A DNA stretch of 60,408 nucleotides from the NCBI GenBank assembly GCA_020443075.1, contig JAGRIU010000069.1:1-60408 (forward strand), given 5' to 3'. The notes under the pieces are model-generated. The model did not search any database, was not told the origin of the DNA, and saw only the letters and a program-made list of their open reading frames with translations. The position numbers were made by a program, and so were the translations under genes. The stretch's first letter is position 1. Each line of letters begins with the position of its first letter. Origin of the DNA: Alphaproteobacteria bacterium. GTDB taxonomy: Bacteria > Pseudomonadota > Alphaproteobacteria > Micavibrionales > Micavibrionaceae. Below are positions 17,341 to 25,734 of this stretch, piece by piece.

Positions 17341-17447
17341 GGGGCTTATTTATACGAACACCAAGCCGCCCCTCTTGTTTCCCGCGTTCATCTTGGCTAT
17401 ACATTCCGATAGGATAACCCGTTTAAAGTATATGGAGACTTGACGTT

Positions 17448-18416
17448 ATGGCTGCAGAAGCATTGACACAGGGAGGCAGCACCCCCGCCCGTTCTAACCT
17501 GACCCCGGCTGTGAGAAGCATTATCAATTGTTACGAAAATGAAAATGCCGGTGTAAAAGGCAATCTGGTGCGCATGCTCAATACGGGCGCGCTGGCCGGC
17601 ACAGGGAAAATGGTGATTTTGCCGGTCGATCAGGGTTTCGAGCATGGTCCGGCGCGCAGCTTTGCAGTTAATCCCGAAGGTTATGATCCGCATTATCATT
17701 ACCAACTGGCTATTGATAGCGGCTGTAACGCTTACGCTGCGCCTTTAGGGTCTTTGCAGGCGGGCGCCGATACGTTCGCCGGACAGATTCCGACGATTTT
17801 GAAATATAACAGCGCCAATTCTCTGGCCTCCAGCAACGATGATCCGATACAGGCAATTACAGGCTCCATTCAGGACGCGTTGGAATTGGGCTGTAGCGCT
17901 GTCGGTTTTACGATTTATCCGGGTTCGGATAACCAGTTCGAAATGTTCGAACAAGTTCGCGATATGATTCGCCAAGCCAAAGATGTCGGCCTGCCATCCG
18001 TTGTGTGGTCGTATGCGCGCGGCGCGGGGATTTCCAAAGACGGTGAAACGGCGATGGATGTCATCGCCTATGCGGCGCATATGGCGTGCTTGCTGGGGGC
18101 GCATATTGTTAAGGTCAAGCTACCGAGTGCGCATCTGGAACAAAAAGAAGCCAAGAAAGCTTTCGAAGAGAACAACATCGATATCAGCACGCAAGCCGCG
18201 CGCGTGAAGGAAGTTGTGCGTTCTTGCTTTAATGGGCGGCGCATTGTGGTTTTCTCCGGCGGGGCCGCCAAAGGCGCGGATGCCGTGTTCCAGGACGCCA
18301 AAGATATTCTTGAGGGCGGCGGAAACGGCTCGATCATCGGGCGTAATTCTTTCCAACGCGAAAAAGGTGATGCGCTGGAGATGCTCGGCAAGATCATGGA
18401 TATTTACAAGGGGTAG
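17448..18416 (+). CDS. fba: Class I fructose-bisphosphate aldolase (archaeal/DhnA type)
   Basis: The enzyme interconverts fructose 1,6-bisphosphate with glyceraldehyde 3-phosphate and dihydroxyacetone phosphate through a Schiff-base lysine. The 322-aa product belongs to the DhnA/FbaB type: ILPVDQGFEHGPARSF at residues 57-72, SVVWSYARGAG at 184-194, the lysine-bearing AHIVKVKLPSAH at 218-229 (Lys222 or Lys224 the likely Schiff base), and the phosphate-binding VFSGGAAKG and GNGSIIGRNSFQR. The ATG at 17448 is preceded by GGAG. It is metal-independent, unlike the class II enzyme. Confidence 0.93.
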   Translation: MAAEALTQGGSTPARSNLTPAVRSIINCYENENAGVKGNLVRMLNTGALAGTGKMVILPVDQGFEHGPARSFAVNPEGYDPHYHYQLAIDSGCNAYAAPLGSLQAGADTFAGQIPTILKYNSANSLASSNDDPIQAITGSIQDALELGCSAVGFTIYPGSDNQFEMFEQVRDMIRQAKDVGLPSVVWSYARGAGISKDGETAMDVIAYAAHMACLLGAHIVKVKLPSAHLEQKEAKKAFEENNIDISTQAARVKEVVRSCFNGRRIVVFSGGAAKGADAVFQDAKDILEGGGNGSIIGRNSFQREKGDALEMLGKIMDIYKG

Positions 18417-18421
18417 AACCC

Positions 18422-18895
18422 TTGAAAAACCGGGCATTTCGATATTTTCTTTCAACGGTGGCCGTGATTGCGGCTTTGGCTTATTACAAGGGTGATTTGC
18501 CGCCGGAAGCCGCACGCATTTTGGGCGTAGATGTTTCGCAGAGCGCTGTTCACGAAGCTGCACCGGGCGGTGATGTTATTTTGAGCGATGTGCGGGCGCA
18601 GCATATTCTCTATGGCGATGCGAGCGGCGGCGGGCATAAGTTCGGCGTGGGAAAGCCTTGCAAAAGCGAGTTCCCGTCCGATTGGAGCGACGAAAAAATC
18701 CTCTCGACCGTTAAGCGCATTGCGGCGAACGATAATTTACCGTGGCGGCAGGAGGATAACGGGTATTACGTCAGTGAATATTCGACCGAAGACGGCACGC
18801 GCGTGCGGGTCGTTCTGGATTCGGAGCGGGCGCATGTGATTACAGGTTATCCGACAAACGGGCAACGTAACCCCTGCCCTGCGAACGATCCCTAA
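18422..18895 (+). CDS. Membrane-anchored or secreted EndoU-family nuclease-like protein
   Basis: This 157-aa protein starts at a TTG five bases after the fba stop. Residues 7-22 form a signal peptide or single membrane anchor (FRYFLSTVAVIAALAYY), then a short linker, then from about residue 57 to 145 a domain resembling bacterial EndoU nucleases: QHILYGD (His61), GGGHKF (His72), FPSDWSDEKI at 84-93, the basic/helical STVKRIAAND, and the end strands RVRVVLD and VITGYP (143 Tyr). In known EndoU toxins two His and a Lys form the RNase site. There is no large CDI or Rhs carrier and no obvious immunity gene beside it; the following gene is convergent tatD. The fold call is from remembered motif pattern. 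Confidence 0.72.
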   Translation: MKNRAFRYFLSTVAVIAALAYYKGDLPPEAARILGVDVSQSAVHEAAPGGDVILSDVRAQHILYGDASGGGHKFGVGKPCKSEFPSDWSDEKILSTVKRIAANDNLPWRQEDNGYYVSEYSTEDGTRVRVVLDSERAHVITGYPTNGQRNPCPANDP

Positions 18896-18917
18896 AGCGC
18901 CCATCGTTTAGCCTGCC

Positions 18918-19706
18918 TCAGGCGGCTTTATCAAAAAGGGTGAAGAAATTACGGGTCGTTTGCGCCGCAAATGCTTCGGGCGTTGCGCCTCTCAGTTCCG
19001 CGATAAACTCTCCTGTGCAGGCTGTGTAGGCCGGATGTCCGGCTTTACCGCGATGCGGCACGGGAGCCAAAAACGGTGCATCGGTTTCGACCAGAATACG
19101 GTCATCCGGCGTGTCTTTGGCAATATCTTGCAATTCGGCGGCGTTTTTAAATGTCACGATGCCGGAAAAAGAGAGGTAAAAGCCGATCTCTAAGGCCGCT
19201 TCGGCCAAGGGGCGGCCAGAGCTGAAACAATGCATCACGCCTTTTAGCGATGTGCCCGCCCCCTCTTCTTTGAGAATACGCGCAACGTCCTCATCGGCGT
19301 CGCGTGCATGGACGATCAACGGCAAACCGGCCGCGATGCAGGCGCGGATATGCTTGCGAAAGCTTTGCTCTTGGTCTTCGCGCGGGGAATTGTCGTAGAA
19401 ATAATCCAAACCGCTTTCTCCGATACCGACAATTTTCGGATGGCTTTTCGCCAAACGAACCAGCTCATCTTGCGTGATCACTTTTTCGGCCTCCAGCCCT
19501 GCGTCATGCGGGTGCGTGCCGATCGAGCACCAGATTTTCGGGTGTGCGCCCGCGATATCCAAAAGCTGGGGCAGTTCTTCGGAGATGCGGCAGCAAATCG
19601 TCACCATGCCGTCGATATCCTGTGCAAAGGCTTCTTGCGCTATTTCAAGCGGGTCGCGGCCTTCGAAGCGTGGGTGATTGAGATGGCAGTGCGAATCGAT
19701 CCACAT
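18918..19706 (-). CDS. tatD: TatD family metal-dependent hydrolase / DNase
   Basis: TatD enzymes are TIM-barrel 3'-5' exonucleases or deoxyribonucleases linked to DNA repair. From the ATG at 19706 the product is 262 aa and begins MWIDSHCHLNH, with the metal-binding HxH of the amidohydrolase superfamily. Further metal ligands are in GIGESGLDYFYD, LPLIVHARDAD, GVMHCFSSG and LVETDAPFLAP. I rejected a 24-codon upstream extension because family members start at this motif and the ATG overlaps the TAA of the upstream gene by one base (TAATG), a coupling arrangement. Confidence 0.94.
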   Translation of the reverse strand: MWIDSHCHLNHPRFEGRDPLEIAQEAFAQDIDGMVTICCRISEELPQLLDIAGAHPKIWCSIGTHPHDAGLEAEKVITQDELVRLAKSHPKIVGIGESGLDYFYDNSPREDQEQSFRKHIRACIAAGLPLIVHARDADEDVARILKEEGAGTSLKGVMHCFSSGRPLAEAALEIGFYLSFSGIVTFKNAAELQDIAKDTPDDRILVETDAPFLAPVPHRGKAGHPAYTACTGEFIAELRGATPEAFAAQTTRNFFTLFDKAA

Positions 19707-20146
19707 TACGTGCCGCCTTTGTAGATGATCAACGCCGCTCCGCCGAGAATTAACAAACCGCCAAGTGCTGTCGTCCAATCGATATGGACATTTTTAAAGA
19801 ACAGATAGGTGAACAAAATCGTGAAGACGGGATAGGTAATTTCGATCAGATTGGCATGGCTGGCATCTTTCATAATTATCGCTTGCATGATCAGCAAATT
19901 CCCAAGCGCAAAGAAAAGGACTGTGCCTGTAAGGACAAGAAAAAGCCGCATATCGGGAAACATGTTCAACGATGCTTTCAATGTCCCGTCATACCATGCC
20001 GCACATAAAAAAACTGGTAATGATAAGGCGTAAAGAATTGTTAAAAAGAGACTTCCGGACAGGCCGCTATGCAGTAACTTTTCAGTCAGCGCATAGCCCG
20101 CGCCCCAACAGATGGCTGTGCCCAGAGCGAAGATGAACCAAGCCAT
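19706..20146 (-). CDS. Half-size EamA/DMT-type membrane transporter
   Basis: This 146-aa hydrophobic protein has about five membrane helices (near residues 2-20, 34-50, 68-90, 100-118, 125-142). It matches one EamA repeat (FALGTAICWGAGYALTEKLL, ITYPVFTILFTYLFF, GGLLILGGAALIIYKG), so it is a half-size drug/metabolite transporter-superfamily protein that would work as a dimer. It is packed between metG (adjacent bases 20146/20147) and tatD (one-base overlap). Substrate unknown. Confidence 0.8.
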   Translation of the reverse strand: MAWFIFALGTAICWGAGYALTEKLLHSGLSGSLFLTILYALSLPVFLCAAWYDGTLKASLNMFPDMRLFLVLTGTVLFFALGNLLIMQAIIMKDASHANLIEITYPVFTILFTYLFFKNVHIDWTTALGGLLILGGAALIIYKGGT

Positions 20147-21703
20147 TTATGCTGCCTCATCCATAGCGATGCGCGGGAAGACGCCTTCGGGTTTTTCGAT
20201 TTTCGTGCCGGGTTTGAGGGCGTTTTTCTCGTTAAGATGGGCGAAGCTGCGCTGGTCTTCCGGAATATTGAGTTGATCCAACATCTCGGCGGCGGCATGC
20301 GGGGTGACCGGCTGTACAAGGATTGCGAGGCAACGGATTGTTTCGGCCAGCACGTAAAGCACCGTTTGCATACGCGCCGGATCTTCCTTGCGCAGCGTCC
20401 ACGGGGCTTGCGCGTCGATATAGCCGTTGGCAGCGGCGACAATTTTCCAGATATGCTCTAGTGCGCGGTGGATTTTGAACTGCTCGAATTCATCGCGCGC
20501 CAGATTGACCACGTTATAGGCCTCATCAATCAAAACCCTATCGTCGGCGGTCAATTCACCGGGAGAGGGAATGCTCTCATCGCAGTTTTTATGGATCATC
20601 GACAGCGTGCGCTGGGCCAGATTTCCCAGCCCGTTGGCCAAATCGGCATTGATGCGCTCGACCGCGCGTTCATGCGAGAAATTACCGTCCTGGCCATGGG
20701 GGATTTCGCGCATCAGGAAATAGCGGGTCTGGTCCAGACCGTAGGTTTCTACAAGACCGTCCGGTGAAAGGACGTTGCCGATGGATTTTGACATCTTCTC
20801 GCCCTGCACATTAATAAAGCCATGGGCAAAAATCGCCTCGGGCTGCTGCAGTCCGGCGGCCATCAGGAAGGCCGGCCAATAGACGGCGTGGAAACGGATG
20901 ATGTCTTTGCCGATGACATGATATTGCGCCGGCCAGTATTTTTTGAAGGCTTCGCTCTCAACATCCGGATAGCCTACGCCCGTGATATAGTTGGTGAGCG
21001 CGTCGAGCCACACATACATCACATGATCCGGATCATTCGGGACAGGTATCCCCCATTGCAAACGGTCCTTATGGCGTGAAACCGAGAGATCGCGCAGCCC
21101 TTGCTTCACAAAGGCAATAATTTCATTGCGCCGCGTCTCGGGTTGAATGAACCGCGGATGCGCCTCGTAATATTGAAGCAATTTTTCAGTGTAATTCGAT
21201 AGCTTAAAGAAATAGCTGGATTCTTCGACCCATTCGACCGGTGTGCCGTTGGGGGTGAATTTTGTACCATCCTCGCTTTCGCGGAGTTCGTCTTCGCTGA
21301 AATAGCCCTCTTCACGCACGGAATACCAGCCTTCATATTTTCCAAGATAAATATCGCCGTTTTCCTCTAACTTTTTCCAGATAGCCTGAGAGGCCTTGTA
21401 GTGGCGCTCTTGCGTGGTGCGAATAAAATCGTCATTGGAAATGGCCAGCGTTTTGGTTGTGGCCTCAAAAGCCGCGGCATTCTGATCGGCAAATTCTTTG
21501 GCGCTCATACCGTTTTTTTCTGCGGTTTTAGCCACTTTTTCACCATGTTCGTCCGTGCCGGTCAAAAACATCACATCGCGGCCATCAAGGCGCTGAAAAC
21601 GCGCCATGACGTCGGTCAAAATCATTTCGTAAGCATGGCCCAAATGCGGCACGCCGTTGACGTAGGAAATGGCGGTTGTGATGTAAAACGGTTTTGCGCT
21701 CAT
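20147..21703 (-). CDS. metG: Methionyl-tRNA synthetase
   Basis: The enzyme charges tRNA-Met and initiator tRNA. The 518-aa class I synthetase has the HIGH-type motif at residues 20-23 (HLGHAYE), the KMSKS motif in INVQGEKMSKSIGN, the AFMDLW-like WLDALTNYITG region, and an anticodon-binding helical domain at the C-terminal end. The zinc-binding insertion lacks a four-cysteine knuckle, and there is no C-terminal tRNA-binding (Arc1p-like) domain, as in the shorter bacterial MetG type. It lies downstream of holB and upstream of the EamA and tatD genes; metG-tatD adjacency is common. Confidence 0.96.
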   Translation of the reverse strand: MSAKPFYITTAISYVNGVPHLGHAYEMILTDVMARFQRLDGRDVMFLTGTDEHGEKVAKTAEKNGMSAKEFADQNAAAFEATTKTLAISNDDFIRTTQERHYKASQAIWKKLEENGDIYLGKYEGWYSVREEGYFSEDELRESEDGTKFTPNGTPVEWVEESSYFFKLSNYTEKLLQYYEAHPRFIQPETRRNEIIAFVKQGLRDLSVSRHKDRLQWGIPVPNDPDHVMYVWLDALTNYITGVGYPDVESEAFKKYWPAQYHVIGKDIIRFHAVYWPAFLMAAGLQQPEAIFAHGFINVQGEKMSKSIGNVLSPDGLVETYGLDQTRYFLMREIPHGQDGNFSHERAVERINADLANGLGNLAQRTLSMIHKNCDESIPSPGELTADDRVLIDEAYNVVNLARDEFEQFKIHRALEHIWKIVAAANGYIDAQAPWTLRKEDPARMQTVLYVLAETIRCLAILVQPVTPHAAAEMLDQLNIPEDQRSFAHLNEKNALKPGTKIEKPEGVFPRIAMDEAA

Positions 21704-21758
21704 CTTCTTGGCTTTCTTTGCGTGGACCTTTGCTCTCTTTACTTATCGCAAAATGCGG

Positions 21759-22919
21759 CTAGAGCAAAGAGAAAGCGAGCATAACGGCCTGTTTTTTATC
21801 AAGATTACCGCGATCGGCCTGTATAAAATGGGCTTGCAGGGCATCGTAGGCATCCAATGTGCTTTCGAGCGAGGCTTGCCGGAGTCTGTCTTGCAAAGCC
21901 GGATGAGCGAGAATACTTATACTTAGAGGTTCTGCGCGGCCCTTGGCTCTGGCGAGTTGCATGAACACCCAGAGCATCAAACGCGCAAAGCTTTTATAGG
22001 CCTCTCCCGACTTGCCCATTTCGTTACTGAGCGTATGAATTTTAGTCCAATCCCAGTTCGGTGCATCACCTAGAACATCCAGAATTTGCGCAAGAACCTC
22101 CAGTTCCTGGCTTTCCAGAGAGGCCAGAGCACTGCCGATCGAACCGCCGGAGAGAGCGTAGAGTGTTTCAATCTCCTGCCTTTCCAGATTTAACGGCTCC
22201 AGAATTTTTGCGAACACATCGTATGAAGGCGTGGGAAAATTGATAAGGCGTGTGCGTGAGCGAATAGTCGGAATGAGCGCGCCCGGGCGGTGGGCAATCA
22301 GGATGATCAGCGTTTTTTCCGGTGGCTCTTCCAGGATTTTCAGTAAGGCGTTTTGCGCGCTGCGGTTCATGGTGTCGGCATCGTCAATAATCACGACACG
22401 CCAGCCGCCTTCGGACGAGGTCATGTGCAAAAAGCCGTTGACCTTGCGCACTTCGGCCACGGCGATGCTGTCTTTGTAGGTGTTTTTTGTTTCATCATAG
22501 GCGCGTTCAAGGCTCAAAAGATCCGGATGCGCACCGGACGCCACCAGCTTGAATGCACGATCTTCGGGAGAAATATCCATAGAATCCGGGATTTGCGGAG
22601 CGTCACCAAACAGGCTGTTCTGATTGGGATCCATTGCACCATACTTAAAAAGATAGCGGGCCAGACGAAAGGCCATGGTTGATTTGCCGATGCCTTTTTG
22701 TCCGGCGAAGATCATGCCGTGCGGCAAGCGCCCATTTTGAAAAAGATAGGTGAGGTTCTTTTCAATTTCATCAAAGCCTTGGGGGCCAAACATCAAACGC
22801 GGATGAGCAAAGGATTCTGCGTTTTCGCCGGAGCCTTGACCTTCAAAGGACAGCATATCATCTATATTTTCTTCCTCCGGATCGGCTGGTGGAGGCGTTG
22901 TTTCGCCAAAAAGATCCAT
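21759..22919 (-). CDS. holB: DNA polymerase III subunit delta'
   Basis: Delta' is the rigid stator of the clamp loader that opens the sliding clamp with delta and tau/gamma. The 386-aa AAA+ protein has a P-loop-like GQKGIGKST at about residues 73-81, the WRVVIIDDADTMNRSAQNALLKILEEPP sensor region (a hallmark of HolB), and the SRTRLINF arginine region. The first 60 residues are a low-complexity acidic extension. Tmk lies nine bases upstream on the same strand, giving the conserved tmk-holB-metG-tatD order. Confidence 0.94.
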   Translation of the reverse strand: MDLFGETTPPPADPEEENIDDMLSFEGQGSGENAESFAHPRLMFGPQGFDEIEKNLTYLFQNGRLPHGMIFAGQKGIGKSTMAFRLARYLFKYGAMDPNQNSLFGDAPQIPDSMDISPEDRAFKLVASGAHPDLLSLERAYDETKNTYKDSIAVAEVRKVNGFLHMTSSEGGWRVVIIDDADTMNRSAQNALLKILEEPPEKTLIILIAHRPGALIPTIRSRTRLINFPTPSYDVFAKILEPLNLERQEIETLYALSGGSIGSALASLESQELEVLAQILDVLGDAPNWDWTKIHTLSNEMGKSGEAYKSFARLMLWVFMQLARAKGRAEPLSISILAHPALQDRLRQASLESTLDAYDALQAHFIQADRGNLDKKQAVMLAFSLL

Positions 22920-22928
22920 TTCAGCGCC

Positions 22929-23600
22929 CTACCCTTTGCGTTCTTCCAGGCGTTCTTCCAGCCGTTTTAAAGCCGTTTGCAGTATGCTTTGCGCCATATG
23001 TTCTATTGTTTGCGCGGCATCGACGATGACGCATCGCTGCGGCTCTCTTTTCGCAATCTGCAAAAACCCCTCGCGCAGGCGTTGATGGAAGGATAAGTCC
23101 AGTTTTTCAAAACGGTCTTCTCTTCGCTCGGCGTTTATTTTCTGACTGGACAGACGCTCTTGCGCGCGTTCTATGCCGCTTTTCGGGTCTATATCCAGAA
23201 TAAAGGTCAGATTGGGCTCTGCATCACCCAGTGCGATATGCTTAAGCTCGTCGATCACATCGAAGCCCAAATCGTGGCCGTATCCTTGATAGGCGCGCGT
23301 TGAATCCGTGAAACGGTCGCAGATGACGATTTTACCTTCATCCAGAGCCGGTTTGATGATTTTTTGATACAGCATAAGGCGTGCGGCAAAGAACATCAAA
23401 GCCTCTGCCATTGGCGACCAGTTTCCACCATCGCGCTGGACCAGAAGCTGGCGGATTTTTTCGGATTCCGGCGTGCCGCCCGGCTCACGGGTTGTGACGA
23501 CTTTGTATCCGGCGGCGTTCAGGGATTCAGCAAGCTTGTTGATTTGCGTGGTTTTGCCGCTGCCTTCTCCGCCTTCAAATGTGATGAAAAAACCGGGCAT
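22929..23600 (-). CDS. tmk: Thymidylate kinase
   Basis: The enzyme phosphorylates dTMP to dTDP for DNA synthesis. From the ATG at 23600 the product is 223 aa and starts MPGFFITFEGGEGSGKTTQ, with the P-loop at residues 9-18; the DR(F/H) motif appears as VICDRFTDSTRAYQGYG, and TREPGGT is the nucleotide-binding DRX-like segment. I chose this start because the frame upstream would overlap the dacC-like gene, whose stop is one base away. The two genes are probably co-transcribed. Confidence 0.95.
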   Translation of the reverse strand: MPGFFITFEGGEGSGKTTQINKLAESLNAAGYKVVTTREPGGTPESEKIRQLLVQRDGGNWSPMAEALMFFAARLMLYQKIIKPALDEGKIVICDRFTDSTRAYQGYGHDLGFDVIDELKHIALGDAEPNLTFILDIDPKSGIERAQERLSSQKINAERREDRFEKLDLSFHQRLREGFLQIAKREPQRCVIVDAAQTIEHMAQSILQTALKRLEERLEERKG

Positions 23601-23601
23601 T

Positions 23602-24753
23602 TTACTGGCCCCATAACAAGATTTTCGCCTTTTCAATGGCTTTCATGAAGAAGCCCAGTTCGCTGACGTCTTGCCCCGCCTGCAACGGGTATTCGACCGC
23701 TTGCATATTCGGGGCTTCGACCTTCAAAACGGCGACCTTTTCCCCTTTTTGAATGGGCGCAATGAGCGGGCTGTTATAATGTAGGCTGAGTTTGACTTCA
23801 TCTGCACCGAGTTTGGGCAGGGTCAATACAATGTCGTTTGCGCTCACCAGATCGAGTGTTTTGCTTTTGCCCATAACGACGTCGGCCTGCCCGACTGTTT
23901 CTCCGGCTTTAAAGGCTGTTTTGTTTTCAAAGTTATACAGCGCCCATTTCATCAGGCGTTCAGATTCGCTGGAACGCTCTTTCATGCTGGTCAGTCCATT
24001 GACCACCAGAATTACACGGCGGCCGTCCTGTACGGCTGAACCGATGAGGCCATAGCCGCCATCTTCTGTGTGTCCGGTTTTTACGCCATCGGCTCCTATG
24101 TTTTTGTAGAGCAAGGGATTGCGGTTACCTTGTTTGATATCGTGGTAAGTGAATTCGAGTTCGGAATAATAAGGGTAGTATTGCGGATATTCATGGATAG
24201 TAACCTGGGCAAGCCTTGTAAGGTCGCGGGCTGTAGAATAATGATTGGGGTCCGGCCAGCCGCTGGCGTTGGCGAAATGGCTATTGCTCATACCGAAGCG
24301 CTCGGCAAGTTTATTCAGGTAGCCTGCGAAAGCTTCTTCGGTACCGGCCAGTCCTTCGGCCAAGACGATGGTCGCATCGTTACCGGATTGTATCAAAACG
24401 CCGCGGATCAAATCTTCGACCTTGACGCGTTTACCAACCTCGACAAACATTTTCGAGCCGCCTTTGCGCCAGGCTTCCTCGCTGACGGGCAGTGTGTCGT
24501 CCAGATGAAGACGGCCTTCTTTCAAGGCCTCGAAGACGGCAGCCATTGTAATGACCTTGCTCATGGATGAGGTCGGCATGCGCTCGTCGGCATTTTTTTC
24601 GAGCAGAACCGCACCTGTTTGATCATCAATGATAAAGGCTTGTTTGGCGATGGTTTCTATAGGCTCGGCAACGGCAGAGAGCGGCGCGAGGATAGCGAGA
24701 GAAAACAGGACCAGACATATCGAACGAATAATAAGCATGCGCCCATCATTCAA
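23602..24753 (-). CDS. dacC: D-alanyl-D-alanine carboxypeptidase (penicillin-binding protein 5/6 family)
   Basis: This 383-aa serine peptidase of the S11 family trims the terminal D-Ala from peptidoglycan pentapeptides. It has a signal peptide (residues 5-29, cut near SAVAEP), the active-site SxxK as SMSK at about 63-66, the SxN motif SGN, and KTG in DGVKTGHTEDGG. A C-terminal PBP5-C beta domain (SLHYNSPLIAPIQKGEKVAVLKV) ends in an amphipathic helix (FFMKAIEKAKILLWGQ) that probably tethers it to the inner membrane. A second ATG lies five codons in. rlpA lies upstream. Confidence 0.93.
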   Translation of the reverse strand: MNDGRMLIIRSICLVLFSLAILAPLSAVAEPIETIAKQAFIIDDQTGAVLLEKNADERMPTSSMSKVITMAAVFEALKEGRLHLDDTLPVSEEAWRKGGSKMFVEVGKRVKVEDLIRGVLIQSGNDATIVLAEGLAGTEEAFAGYLNKLAERFGMSNSHFANASGWPDPNHYSTARDLTRLAQVTIHEYPQYYPYYSELEFTYHDIKQGNRNPLLYKNIGADGVKTGHTEDGGYGLIGSAVQDGRRVILVVNGLTSMKERSSESERLMKWALYNFENKTAFKAGETVGQADVVMGKSKTLDLVSANDIVLTLPKLGADEVKLSLHYNSPLIAPIQKGEKVAVLKVEAPNMQAVEYPLQAGQDVSELGFFMKAIEKAKILLWGQ

Positions 24754-24814
24754 TATTCGTTCGATACAGTCAACGGGCCTGGGCTTAAGAAATGTGATTA
24801 TTCAACGATGCATT

Positions 24815-25714
24815 TTAGTCAACCACAACGACGGCGGCGGATTGTCCCGTGTCATTCAGGCGCGCCATGAGCGTCCCGGCCTTTTGCTCGTTTTGCATCG
24901 GTCCGAAACGCACGCGGTAAAACTCACGCCCGTCAATCAATGCCGAATGGATTTTCGCTGTTCCGAACGAGCGTAGGCGATTAACCAGATTTTCTGCGTT
25001 CTGAGGATTGCTAAACGAGCCTGCCTGCACATAGATTCCATGCGTTGTGCCTGGCGGGATTTGGAGTGCAAGAGCCGGTTTTGGGGCCGGAGTAGCCGCA
25101 GCCGCTACGCGGCTTTGTTGGAGAGGTGCCGGATGTGCCGATGCTCTATTGTTTAAAGCCAATTCTGTTCCGCGTGTAGATTGGCCGCCTTTGGCCAGTT
25201 CTGCGATCTGACGGCTTTCTTCACTCAAGACCTGAATTTTGACGCGGGCGGTGCCTTGACGGATAAAATCAAGCTCCTGGGCGGCGCGTTTGGAGAGGTC
25301 GATAATTCGGCCATTGGAGAACGGCCCTCTGTCATTGACACGCACGACGACAGAACGCCCGTTATCCAGATTTGTCACGCGCACAAGTGAGGGCAACTGC
25401 AATGTTTTGTGCGCGGCGGTGAGTTCGTTCATGTTGAAGATTTCGCCGTTCGCTGTTTTCTTGCCGTTAAAATTCGGGCCGTACCATGACGCGACACCTG
25501 TTTGCGTAAAGCTGTATGTTTCCTTGGGTTCGTACCACTGCCCCTTCACTTTGTAGGCGCTGCCGACCTTGAATGTGCCCTGAGTGGCGGGACTGCTTTG
25601 GGATGACGGCATAGCCTTCTTGGCCACATGGGAAGCTAATTCGACTTCAGCACATGCGGAAAGGCCCATAAGGCATAGAGATAAGACCAATACGCGTTTC
25701 ATCATCATATTCAC
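24815..25714 (-). CDS. rlpA: Septal ring lytic transglycosylase RlpA lipoprotein with SPOR domain
   Basis: RlpA proteins cleave peptidoglycan strands stripped of stem peptides at division sites. The 299-aa product has a lipoprotein signal with lipobox LSAC (Cys at about residue 21), the double-psi beta-barrel domain ([37 protein letters not shown]) at about 70-165, a linker, and a C-terminal SPOR domain ([30 protein letters not shown]) that binds denuded septal glycan. It sits next to two other peptidoglycan enzymes, dacC and the MltB-type transglycosylase. Confidence 0.94.
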   Translation of the reverse strand: MNMMMKRVLVLSLCLMGLSACAEVELASHVAKKAMPSSQSSPATQGTFKVGSAYKVKGQWYEPKETYSFTQTGVASWYGPNFNGKKTANGEIFNMNELTAAHKTLQLPSLVRVTNLDNGRSVVVRVNDRGPFSNGRIIDLSKRAAQELDFIRQGTARVKIQVLSEESRQIAELAKGGQSTRGTELALNNRASAHPAPLQQSRVAAAATPAPKPALALQIPPGTTHGIYVQAGSFSNPQNAENLVNRLRSFGTAKIHSALIDGREFYRVRFGPMQNEQKAGTLMARLNDTGQSAAVVVVD

Positions 25715-25734
25715 CTACTTAACACAATCTAGAT

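Noticed and set aside
18422..18895. EndoU gene as the end of a contact-dependent inhibition system
   Set aside because: There is no CdiA-like or Rhs-like carrier, CdiB transporter or adjacent small immunity gene; the next genes are ordinary fba and tatD.
21729..21769. Inverted repeat TTTGCTCT / AGAGCAAA around the holB stop as a terminator
   Set aside because: The loop is long and no T tract follows on the minus strand; metG follows directly, so it probably does not terminate.
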